From the NCBI RefSeq assembly GCF_000737595.1, contig NZ_CP006271.1, positions 1,674,001 through 1,738,000 on the forward strand: 64,000 nucleotides of DNA, given 5' to 3'. This stretch comes from Synechococcus sp. KORDI-52 (GTDB lineage: Bacteria > Cyanobacteriota > Cyanobacteriia > PCC-6307 > Cyanobiaceae). Below the pieces are notes generated by a model, which had not been told where the DNA came from, made no database searches, and saw nothing but the letters and a program-made list of their open reading frames with translations. Below are positions 16,501-24,061 of the stretch, piece by piece (within the stretch, counting starts at the first letter, position 1; every line of letters starts with the position of its first letter). A program made the position numbers and the translations under genes.

Positions 16501-17439
16501 ATGGCAATGTCCTACACCCCTTCCGAGGACAAGCTCCTTAAAGACCTTGTTACTTTGCTCGAATGCACTGATCATTCGCCGTTGCGTACGCTTGGGCTGG
16601 ACACCAGGCGAACACCTTAACCTCATCACAGGCAAGCCCTACCAAGGCGTCAATCCTTTGCTGCTTGAGATGGGTCTGTTGCTCTGTGAATTCGACTGGC
16701 CTCTTGGGTGTGGTGCTGGTTAAGCCAAAGCATTCGATTGGTTCCCGCAGAAAGGCAGCAAGGGTGTTCGCATCCTTCGCCTTGAATTGAACAGCCGTGA
16801 ACTGTTGATGCTGATGGAAAACTGCAGCTGGATAGCGAGGGGCAACCTCTCGTATCAGCGTGGGTGTCCTACAAGTCGGTCGTTGTCTTCAATGCCAACG
16901 ACCTGACGGGTGGAAATGATGACGCCATCGCTGAGCTGAACAAGCGCACTGCTACTCAGCTTGGTGCTTCTCAACTCCCAACTGGTGATGAAGAACGCGT
17001 CCTTGATGCTGAAAAGAATCTCTGGACATGGCCAGTACCCACCAACTTCGTTGGCACAAGGGTTTGCTACAGCTCATCCCTCGATCGGATTTCAATGCCG
17101 CAAGACGTGAGCTTTGAATCCCGTGAATCCTTTTGTTTCACCTGGCTGCATGAGCAAGCCCACTCCACAGGACATAGCTCTCGCCTTGATCGCAAGCTCG
17201 GTAATCAGTTCGGTTCTGCTGCCTACGCAGTAGAAGAGTTGATTGCTGAGATGGCTTCTGTTCTTGCCTGCTACAGGCTGTGGATCGGCTACGACCTTCC
17301 GCAACACGCTGCCCACATGAGCAGCTGGGTGAAAGCTCTTAAAGAAGGTGGTGCCAAAGAGCTGATGAAGGTTGTCTCTGAAGCTCGGATTGCTGCTGAC
17401 TTGATTGCACCTGAGCCTGGTGGGGAGGTGGGGCTATGA
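16501..17439 (+). pseudogene. ArdC-like antirestriction / zincin-domain gene, frameshifted
   Basis: Pieces of one protein appear in consecutive frames. From ATG 16501: SYTPSEDKLLKDLVTLLE; then in another frame GEHLNLITGKPYQGVNPLLL; then, after a TAA where CAA (Gln) is expected (GAG-stop-AKAFDWFPQKGSKGVRIL), LNSREL. A further shift leads to ADGKLQLDSEGQPLVSAW and the long intact part ending at 17439, which carries a zinc-protease-like HEQAH motif (FTWLHEQAHSTGHSSRLDRK) and YAVEELIAEMAS. The N-terminal NLITGKPYxGVN and KGSKG words are typical of ArdC N-terminal ssDNA-binding domains, and the C-terminal part matches the associated metallopeptidase. At least two frameshifts and one nonsense change make it non-functional as one polypeptide. 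Confidence 0.8.
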
Positions 17440-17608
17440 ACCCTTTCCCATCCCGTCCAACTACACCGCCAACGTGTTCACCGATGGGACCTTCACCTGG
17501 CAGTGCACCATCCATTACATGGGTCGTGACTTCAGCTCTCCAGAATTCCAAAACCACAACGACATGCGTCAGTGGGCGAGCGACTTCTATGAGCGCAATA
17601 GACGCTGA
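17405..17608 (+). CDS. Hypothetical small protein
   Basis: A 67-residue open frame overlapping the end of the ArdC-like remnant. The convincing part is GYEPFPIPSNYTANVFTDGT followed by FTWQCTIHYMGRDFSSPEFQ and a final helix DMRQWASDFYERNRR. There is no ATG near the beginning; TTG 17405 or GTG 17420 could start it, or its true start was lost. Similar short proteins with a F-x-DGTFTW strand pattern are, from memory, found in marine Synechococcus. Function unknown. Confidence 0.45.
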   Translation: MHLSLVGRWGYEPFPIPSNYTANVFTDGTFTWQCTIHYMGRDFSSPEFQNHNDMRQWASDFYERNRR

Positions 17609-17671
17609 CTCAAAAGCCCCACCACTTGTGTGGCAGGGCTGCAATTGAGCGCTACGGACTAACCGTGGTCC

Positions 17672-18061
17672 TCATTCATCAACGGCTTCCGCACCTTCAC
17701 TGTGTTCTGCCGCTGCTCCAGTTGGGATCAGTCGAATGGCTTTCTTGCCCAGCTTGATCTCGAATTCGTCACCGGCCTCCAGGTTCAGCATCGCCGTATA
17801 GGCCTTGCCGATCAGCAGATTGCCGTTGCCTTGCACTTTTGCGGTGTAGCTCAGCTTGCGTCCGCCCTTGCCGATCGCAGGGCCACCTGTTGAGAAGTTG
17901 ATGCCCTTGGCTTCCAGCAGAGCCTCGTAGAACGCTGTGAAGTTAAGGCGTTCGCCGCCATCCTTCTTGTCAGATACGTAGCCGCAAGATCTTACCAGGT
18001 CGGACTTAGAAACGTCACCAAGATCTTTCACCTTCGTGAGAAGGTCGGTGCCTGTAAGCAT
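17672..18061 (-). CDS. cyAbrB-type transcriptional regulator
   Basis: A 129-residue cyanobacterial AbrB-like protein. The start at ATG 18061 gives MLTGTDLLTKVKDLGDVSKS, the conserved cyAbrB N-terminus, followed by GGERLNFTAFYEALLEAKGI and the C-terminal SpoVT/AbrB-like DNA-binding strands (NGNLLIGKAYTAMLNLEAGD, EIKLGKKAIRLIP). cyAbrB proteins are pleiotropic regulators of nitrogen and carbon metabolism in cyanobacteria. Alternative upstream ATGs at 18076 and 18130 would add residues not typical of the family. Being in an accessory island it may be an extra paralogue rather than the core copy. Confidence 0.85.
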   Translation of the reverse strand: MLTGTDLLTKVKDLGDVSKSDLVRSCGYVSDKKDGGERLNFTAFYEALLEAKGINFSTGGPAIGKGGRKLSYTAKVQGNGNLLIGKAYTAMLNLEAGDEFEIKLGKKAIRLIPTGAAAEHSEGAEAVDE

Positions 18062-18211
18062 TGGATTGATCCCCATCGGATGACTAATAAATAACTGTTG
18101 TTGTGGATACATGTCAACAGTTCTCGCCAAATAATTCAGCCATTACCGCTCAACAGCGGTTCTTTTCCTGGGTGTTCTCAGCCTTGAGAACGTCCTTTGT
18201 CAGATCGTCCA

Positions 18212-18310
18212 ATGACCCTATCCATCGTTCCTGTTGATGGTCTTGGCATTGACAACATTGCTGAGCTCTTGGGTTTCCTCGATGAAACCCAAGAGCTCAG
18301 CAATCGATGA
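18212..18310 (+). CDS. 32-residue leader-like peptide overlapping next gene
   Basis: ATG 18212 encodes MTLSIVPVDGLGIDNIAELL followed by GFLDETQELSNR and a stop that overlaps the next start as ATGA, the usual arrangement for translational coupling. More than a third of it lies inside a perfect 21-bp inverted repeat. It may be a true small protein or a leader whose translation opens the hairpin. Speculative. Confidence 0.4.
   Translation: MTLSIVPVDGLGIDNIAELLGFLDETQELSNR
18257..18304. repeat. Perfect 21-bp inverted repeat with six-base loop
   Basis: Arms 18257-18277 and 18284-18304 are exact reverse complements, starting ATTGCTGAGCTC and ending GAGCTCAGCAAT, with loop CTCGAT. The hairpin ends three bases before the ATG at 18307, so an RNA form would cover the ribosome-binding region of the downstream gene. 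No T-run follows, so it is unlikely to be a terminator. Confidence 0.9.
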
Positions 18311-18896
18311 TGACAACGTTGTTCATCGCAGGTGCCAGTGACGCCAGTCATGGCCGCTGTTCTTACCTGCTTTTGGATGACGGATCGCGCATGTGGGTGC
18401 CGAATTCCCTGCGCTGCTGGCTGGTGGATTTATCGATCAAGACCCAGCAGTACGCGAGCTACGACCCGCTCGAAAAGCTCCTGATCCGCGTGACTGCTGC
18501 TGATGGCATGACCTACGTTTATCGTTGTGGCTTCGACAGCTGGACAGCGACGAGCCCCTTCAAAGAGTTCAAATACATGACTCACAACCAGCTTGCAGAT
18601 CATGTGACCATCACCTTTCAGGGTAAGGGACAAGCGACTTTTGTTGTCGTCTCCTACTGGGAAGATGGTGCTTTCTTTCCATCGGGTTCAGCTGCCTGAG
18701 TCTGCATTCAACGCAGACAAGCTCGGCTACGACGACAAGCTGGACAGCATCAGCTACGTCAATGGCACCAGTCAGGACACCGAAGGTTCACCCTGGTGGT
18801 GGCTCAAGTCCAAGCAGAGGACGAGCCTTCGAGGTTCCAGCTGCGGTGCTCGATCAATTGCTTGACGAAATAGCTCAGCCCAAACGGGCACGTTGA
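18307..18896 (+). pseudogene. Hypothetical gene broken by two probable frameshifts
   Basis: The first frame (18307-18699) reads MMTTLFIAGASDASHGRCSY...VSYWEDGAFFPSG then stops. The next frame continues smoothly with LPESAFNADKLGYDDKLDSI and SYVNGTSQDTEGSPWWWLKS, and a third one completes it with GRAFEVPAAVLDQLLDEIAQ and a stop at 18894. The joins lie near 18,685 and 18,830. Each section alone looks like good protein and the sections are in order, so I read this as one gene of about 195 codons with two indels. No family recognised; the two-layer beta-rich beginning with DDGSRMWVPN suggests a small globular protein. Confidence 0.6.
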
Positions 18897-18900
18897 AAAG

Positions 18901-18972
18901 CCAGCGCAGCTCAGACAAAAGAATCTGCCACTGCCTAGGCCCTTGCCTCTCGCCTAACGGTGGGGGGCTTTT
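18901..18972. repeat. Imperfect repeat, copy A, following the broken gene
   Basis: Begins CCAGCGCAGC, continues with a GAATCTGCCACTGCCT block and ends in a G-run followed by GGCTTTT. A second copy with the same order and spacing occurs at 19641. G-run/GGCTTTT at the end suggests a 3'-end or terminator-type element. Confidence 0.6.
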
Positions 18973-19038
18973 GGCATTCAAAGCGTCCACCAAGGAAGCT
19001 GACGCCAAACACTCACTTGATCGAGCCAATCCAGCCGT

Positions 19039-19263
19039 TTATTTCTGGCCCCAGTTGAATCCGAATCGCTTCTGGGCAGCGGCTTCAATCTCCTTTCGGA
19101 CCTGCTGCATTGCTTCTCGGGCAAATGACTTCTCATTTTCCTGTAACGTAATGATCTGCTTCGTGAGAGCTCGAAGCTTTTCGATGTCCTTACAGCCGTC
19201 GATCTCTCTGAAGGCTGCTTCTAGATGACAACGTTGTTCAATTGAAAGATGGTGATTGGTCAT
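19039..19263 (-). CDS. Hypothetical small helical protein
   Basis: A 74-residue protein from ATG 19263: MTNHHLSIEQRCHLEAAFRE, then IDGCKDIEKLRALTKQIITL and a long charged helix (QENEKSFAREAMQQVRKEIE). Predicted mostly alpha-helical with a possible coiled coil. An in-frame ATG at 19272 adds three residues. The charge pattern supports a real gene; no family recognised. Confidence 0.6.
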   Translation of the reverse strand: MTNHHLSIEQRCHLEAAFREIDGCKDIEKLRALTKQIITLQENEKSFAREAMQQVRKEIEAAAQKRFGFNWGQK

Positions 19264-20529
19264 TGGAAACATGCAACAGCAGGTGCAACCTTTCGTTTAA
19301 GAGAATGCTGCTGGTTCGTTGAAGACCGCTCAGGCTGCAGAAATACTCAACGGTGCAGCTGGATCGCTTATGGGCATTGGGTCAGGCTTGCCTTCTGCAA
19401 GGGCCTTGGCACGACGTACATCTGACTGTTGATTGTTCCTTGTGCCTCCATTGCTGCTGCAACAACAGCCCAATTGTGAATTTCAGTAGTCGTCTTGGAA
19501 ATGAAATTGACTCATTAAATTTCGCAAGAACTTCCGTTAAGTGTGAGGTGGATAGCCGTCTACTGACCGAACCACACCTGTGCCAGGTAGCTGCTAAGAG
19601 TCGTTGACATCAGCAAGACCATGCGGGTGCGTCTTAAAAACCAGCGCAGCTAATGCACAAGAATCAGCCACTGCCTCAGACCTTCGGCCTCACCTGTCGC
19701 TGGGGGCTTTCCTTTTTCTCCTCTTACGGCTAACGCCGGTCCCTTCTTTACTTGTTTTGCTGCCCTTTCTTCTCCTTGCGGTGTGCCCTGGCCAGGCATC
19801 AAAGTCATGCATCCCCTCGGCCTTTGCTTAACCAGCGGTCTCGTTCATCGCTTCAGCCAGCTTGAGTTCTTCAGCGCTGCATCGATATGCTACCCATCCT
19901 CATCCTGAATGTTGGCACCTAAGCGGTGGACGTTCAAGACTCCTTTGTAGTGGGCTTGGTTGTTGACTGCCATCTTCAAATACTCAACTCACTTGCCTTG
20001 TCATGCAGCAACGTGCTGAACACTGCTGATGTTGAAGTTGGTTTCATCAGTTCCTTCGAGGCCTTGGCGATGTCTTTGTTTTCTTGAATTACCCTGAAGA
20101 TGCCATCTGATTAAATTATTTTTCTGGTTGGTCTTTTGGTGTTTGTCGACATCAAATCAATTGCCGATATAGAGCGATTCCGTAAAATTTGTATTTACAA
20201 ATCTATCGGTTACGGTAGCGATTCCAGGTGTGGTGCAGGTGTTGGCGGACGTGTCGATCTTCAGTTCATCAGGTTAATGAAGCTGGGTGACCTCGATGGG
20301 CTCAGCAACATGGTCTAGATACTGCTCGACTTGCTTTTGACTCACGCCAACACGGTCGATTTCGCAAATTCCTCCTGCATCTCGCCTCGCACTCATTCGT
20401 CGATCAGTTGTTCGAATAAGACCTCCTCGCAGGCAGCGGAGGTGCCTTGCTCTCCATGTCTCTGGTTTGAAAGTCACCGTCCTTCGATCGAGCGGAATCT
20501 GCCTCCACCATTTCCTAATCCCCTTGGTG
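19264..20529. other. Degenerate stretch with possible gene remnants
   Basis: About 1.25 kb without an intact convincing gene. Around 19,860-20,110 the minus strand shows disconnected protein-like pieces (MAVNNQAHYKGVLNVHRLGA NIQDEDG, and in another frame EELKLAEAMNETAG) that read like a decayed gene. Around 20,274-20,390 the minus strand reads MSARRDAGGICEIDRVGVSQ then KQVEQYLDHVAEPIEV, again without normal gene ends. One repeat copy lies at 19641-19712. Confidence 0.4.
19641..19712. repeat. Imperfect repeat, copy B
   Basis: Second copy of the element at 18901: CCAGCGCAGC, then GAATCAGCCACTGCCT at the same spacing, then a pyrimidine-rich middle and TGGGGGCTTT. The first 40 bases match copy A at most positions; the middle is diverged. 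Confidence 0.6.
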
Positions 20530-20693
20530 TTACTTCCCGGTCTGCTGCATCAGAGCTTCGGAAGGCTCAATCGCCATCTCATTCAGGATTGGTTTCAGCA
20601 ATATGTCTGCAATCTCTGCGCGTGCTGCTGCTTGGCCTCTGCATCGCCCTGTTTCTCTCGTTCAAGCAGGACCGTCAGTGTGATGAGCGCCAT
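20530..20693 (-). pseudogene. Short decayed hypothetical gene
   Basis: From ATG 20693 the minus strand reads MALITLTVLLEREKQGDAEA KQQHAQR, a hydrophilic helix, and then terminates. A one-base shift near 20,605-20,615 continues it as ADILLKPILNEMAIEPSEAL MQQTGK and a stop at 20530. The two parts together look like a small helical protein. No family recognised. Confidence 0.4.
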
Positions 20694-20776
20694 TCCACGA
20701 CCCTCTCCCCAACTCCCAGTGGCTTTCGCCCATCAACCGCTCTATTTCGCAGTTGTCAGCAAAGTTATGCAGTTAT

Positions 20777-20941
20777 TCACGTCACATCCTTGGGAGACAG
20801 GGCAGATACGGGCTCCGTTGTCGACGATTTCGACTGATGTTTCGCTTTTGCTGCTGCAATCTCAGCTTCAACATGGGCACTGGACTCGGTCCACTGCTTG
20901 ATCAACCACTTATCGATGAGTTCAAGGGAGTTATCCGGCAT
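20777..20941 (-). CDS. Hypothetical 54-residue protein
   Basis: ATG 20941 opens MPDNSLELIDKWLIKQWTES, then SAHVEAEIAAAKAKHQSKSS and a Ser/Thr-rich end. It has an amphipathic helix followed by an Ala/Lys helix. It may be intact or another remnant of the degenerate zone. No family recognised. Confidence 0.35.
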   Translation of the reverse strand: MPDNSLELIDKWLIKQWTESSAHVEAEIAAAKAKHQSKSSTTEPVSALSPKDVT

Positions 20942-21106
20942 CAGTACCGTGGTCAGCTCTAATTGCCCCAACCTCTACAGCTAAGGCAACAACTTCGGCT
21001 TGCGCGGCATTAAGAGGGCGTAGCCACTGTTCAGCAACACGTCTAACCGCTGAAAGTCACTGCGACGACTAAGGTTATTGCGAATACAGCAGTCTCGACG
21101 CCTGCT

Positions 21107-21922
21107 TTAACCCTTGATGGCTCCGTTGGTGAGTCCACTGACGATCTGGCGCTGAAACACCAGCACCAGCATAAGAAGAGGAATGGCACCGAGCACGGTG
21201 GCTGCCGCGTAGGTGCCGTAGGGGATCGAATAGGTGGATGATCCAGCAATCCGGGCCATCGCCACAGGCAGGGTGAGCAGATTGCTGCGGCTCAGCCAAG
21301 TGAGGGCCACGGGATATTCGTTCCAGGCGAACAGGAACACAAGGATTGCCGTGCTGGCGGAGGCCGGTGCAATCAAGGGGAGCAGCACCCAGCGCAGCCG
21401 CTGCCAAAGCGATAAACCTTCAAGCTTCGCGGCGTCCTCAAGATCGTTGGGCAGAGCTTCAAAGGCTGCCGTGAGCAGCAGCAGGGCCAGAGGCATCGAC
21501 AGGGCGCTGTAGGGAATGGCGATGGCGATCAGGTTGTTGCCTAGCGCAAAGCTGCGGGCCAATTCGAGCAGCGCCAGGAACAGCAGCACATAGGGAAACA
21601 GGGCAGCTCCCATCACTGCTGCTCGAAGGCTTCCCTTCCACCGATTCGGGAGTTTGGCCATGCCGTAGGCAGCGGGGATGGCGAGCATCAAGGTGAACAG
21701 TGTGGTGAGGGAGGCCACAAAGCTGCTGTTGAACAGATATCTCCAGAACGGCGGATCCGTGCTGAGCAGATCCCGGTAGTTGTCGAGGGTCCAACGGCTC
21801 CAGAAACTCAGTTGGTCATTGACGAGGGCATCAGCGGTGGTGAAGGAACTCACCAGCTGCCAGAGCATCGGCCCAATGGACCAGACCAGCAGCAGTGCAA
21901 TCCAGAGGGAACGTCGCGTCAT
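21107..21922 (-). CDS. ggtD: Glucosylglycerol ABC transporter permease GgtD
   Basis: A 271-residue MalG-type inner-membrane permease with about six hydrophobic helices. The cytoplasmic coupling loop that contacts the ATPase (EAA loop) is visible as DAAKLEGLSLWQRLRWVLLP. It starts 10 bases after ggtC ends and lies on the same strand as ggtB and ggpS, so it is the last gene of a tight four-gene unit. Together with GgtC it would form the channel through which glucosylglycerol is re-imported. The specific substrate is inferred from linkage to ggpS. Downstream on this strand the accessory island begins within about 100 bases. Confidence 0.88.
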   Translation of the reverse strand: MTRRSLWIALLLVWSIGPMLWQLVSSFTTADALVNDQLSFWSRWTLDNYRDLLSTDPPFWRYLFNSSFVASLTTLFTLMLAIPAAYGMAKLPNRWKGSLRAAVMGAALFPYVLLFLALLELARSFALGNNLIAIAIPYSALSMPLALLLLTAAFEALPNDLEDAAKLEGLSLWQRLRWVLLPLIAPASASTAILVFLFAWNEYPVALTWLSRSNLLTLPVAMARIAGSSTYSIPYGTYAAATVLGAIPLLMLVLVFQRQIVSGLTNGAIKG

Positions 21923-21932
21923 CGATTCACGC

Positions 21933-22799
21933 TCATCGGTCCAGGGCCTTCAAAACACCGCCGCTCTTCAGCAACAACGTGCCTGCCAGGATCAGTGCGG
22001 TAAGCAACAGAAATCCTGCGAGCATCACCGTGGCGCTGTAGCCGAAATCAAGGAAGCGCATGCCGTTGAGGTAGGCATAGAGCGCGATGCTTTCGGTGCT
22101 GCCGGCGGGACCGCCACCGGTGAGCACCTGCACCAGATCGAACACCCCGAAAGCCTGAGCAAGTCGGAACAGAAGGCTCAGCAGGATGTAGGGGAGCAGC
22201 AGCGGCAGGGTGACTCTGCGAAGCGCCTGAAGGGGCGTTCCCCCTTCCAGGCGAAAGGCGCTGTAGAGATCATCGGGAATGCTCTGAAGCCCCGCCAGAA
22301 GAATCAAGGTGATGAAGGGCGTTGTTTTCCAGACATCTGCGAACACGGTCACCAGCCAGGTGATTGATGGGGTGGACAACAGATCCAAGGAGTTGAGGCC
22401 AATGCTGCGTGCCAGCACCTCGATCGGACCGTAGGGGGTGTTAAAAATCCAGCGCCAGCCCAGGGCCATCATCGTTGTGGGCAGGGCCCAGGGCAGCAGG
22501 GTCAAAGCGCGAACAGCACCCCTCCCACGCCAGCGTTGATTCAGCAGCAGCGCAATGGCCAGGGCCAACAGCAACTCCAACCCCACGGAGATCAGAGCGA
22601 ATCGCGCGGTTTGTCCGGCATCCAGCCAGAAGCGCTGATCAGCCGCCAGTCGCAACCAGTTGGCCCCGCCATTGGCCATCGGTTCAAGGCCGGTAAGAAC
22701 GGAATCAGCGTGGAAGCTCAGCCAGGCATAGCGAAGCATCGGCCAGCCGAAGACCACCATGATCAACAGCAGGGCAGGAGCTGCCAGGAGCATGGTCAT
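21933..22799 (-). CDS. ggtC: Glucosylglycerol ABC transporter permease GgtC
   Basis: A 288-residue MalF-type permease. It has an N-terminal membrane helix (MTMLLAAPALLLIMVVFGWP), several further helices and the EAA loop SAFRLEGGTPLQALRRVTLP. The start overlaps the ggtB stop by four bases (ATGA), indicating translational coupling. Pairs with GgtD in the membrane, GgtB outside and, by inference, GgtA inside. Confidence 0.88.
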   Translation of the reverse strand: MTMLLAAPALLLIMVVFGWPMLRYAWLSFHADSVLTGLEPMANGGANWLRLAADQRFWLDAGQTARFALISVGLELLLALAIALLLNQRWRGRGAVRALTLLPWALPTTMMALGWRWIFNTPYGPIEVLARSIGLNSLDLLSTPSITWLVTVFADVWKTTPFITLILLAGLQSIPDDLYSAFRLEGGTPLQALRRVTLPLLLPYILLSLLFRLAQAFGVFDLVQVLTGGGPAGSTESIALYAYLNGMRFLDFGYSATVMLAGFLLLTALILAGTLLLKSGGVLKALDR

Positions 22800-24061
22800 G
22801 GCGCGGCTCCCGCAGCACGCAGCAGGGTCTCGCTGCGTTGCTGAGCGATCTGCATGGTTTCTTCAGCCGAGCCGTTATCTGTGAACAACCCGTTCAGTTG
22901 CCGTTGCAATACATCGCTGAGCTGGGCGTATAGCGGGGTTGGTGGACGCACCACCGCATGGTTCAACGCCAGCAGGAGATCCGGCAGCACAGGGGAGCTG
23001 GCCAGCATCTCCGGGTCGCTGAACAGATCGGCCTGGGTGGGGGTGTAGCCGTTGATGAGAAAGCGAGAACGCTGCGAGGCTTCGCTTGTGAGGTAGCGAA
23101 TCGCTTCGACTGCCGCCTCCTTGTGGAGGGACTGCCGCATAAGACTCAGTCCCCAGCTGCCCAGGGTCGCGCCTGGACGTTCGCCCGGTTGCGCCACCAT
23201 CAGGCTGATGCCGACGTTGCCCTTCACAGTGCTGTCCTCCTTCTGTAGTTCAGCCCAGGCGTAGGGCCAGTTGCGCATCAGGGCAGCATCACCGGCCTTG
23301 AAGGCCTGAAGCGACTCCGCTTCGGCGTAGTTGGTGACGGCATAGGGACTGACCCCATCAACAATCAGATCGTCTAACCATCCCGCCGCTGCCGTCGCTG
23401 CTGGCGTATCGAGCTCCATGGTGTTGGTGGTGGTGTCCATCCAGTGACCGCCAAAGCCCTGGAGCACTTCGAGGAAGTCGCAGCTCAGGCCTTCATACTG
23501 TCGCCCCTGCCAGACGAAACCACTGTTTACAGCTCCGGTCTGCACGAGTTGTCCGACAACAGCCACCAGCTCGTCGGGCGTGGAAGGTGGTTGATCCATC
23601 AGATCCGTGCGCCAGTAGAGAAGTCCCACATCCGCTACAAGAGGCCAGCGGTAGAGATGGCCGTCGTAGTCATTGCCCAGCCGCGCTCCTTGCACCAGCT
23701 GCTCCTGGTCGCTCTGTTTAAACCAGGGATCCAGAGGTTCCAGCCAGCCGGCGGCGGCATATTTCGGCAGCCAGGTGATATCCATTAGCAACGCGTCGAA
23801 GGGCGCATCCCCGAGCAGCAGACTGCTAATAGCCAGGTCTGAAATCGATTCCGTGTTCAACGGACCTCGAATCAACGTGAGATGAATCCGGCCGCGATGC
23901 TCGCGGTTGAAAGTCTTCACCAGATCCGCACTGGCATCGGTGAAGGATGAGGGCATGAGGATGCTCACCTCCTCCGCTCGCATCGAGGCTGATCCAACCA
24001 GAACACCCAGGCCGATCAGCAGCGCCAAGGCGCCGCCTGCGAGCCAGCGGCGCATTTTCAT
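22796..24061 (-). CDS. ggtB: Glucosylglycerol ABC transporter substrate-binding protein GgtB
   Basis: A 421-residue extracellular solute-binding protein of the MalE-like family. The signal peptide is MKMRRWLAGGALALLIGLGV followed by LVGSASMRAEEV. Family features include the EVSILMPSSFTDASADLVKT beginning, DITWLPKYAAAGWLEPLDPW and MRNWPYAWAEL. It would capture glucosylglycerol (and possibly trehalose or sucrose) in the periplasm. The start overlaps the ggpS stop by four bases. Confidence 0.88.
   Translation of the reverse strand: MKMRRWLAGGALALLIGLGVLVGSASMRAEEVSILMPSSFTDASADLVKTFNREHRGRIHLTLIRGPLNTESISDLAISSLLLGDAPFDALLMDITWLPKYAAAGWLEPLDPWFKQSDQEQLVQGARLGNDYDGHLYRWPLVADVGLLYWRTDLMDQPPSTPDELVAVVGQLVQTGAVNSGFVWQGRQYEGLSCDFLEVLQGFGGHWMDTTTNTMELDTPAATAAAGWLDDLIVDGVSPYAVTNYAEAESLQAFKAGDAALMRNWPYAWAELQKEDSTVKGNVGISLMVAQPGERPGATLGSWGLSLMRQSLHKEAAVEAIRYLTSEASQRSRFLINGYTPTQADLFSDPEMLASSPVLPDLLLALNHAVVRPPTPLYAQLSDVLQRQLNGLFTDNGSAEETMQIAQQRSETLLRAAGAAP

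Noticed and set aside
7096-21120. Shared CCCTTGATG at the ggtA start and ggtD end as possible island direct repeat
   Set aside because: Only nine bases, and on the two sides it is part of ordinary coding sequence, so chance is likely.
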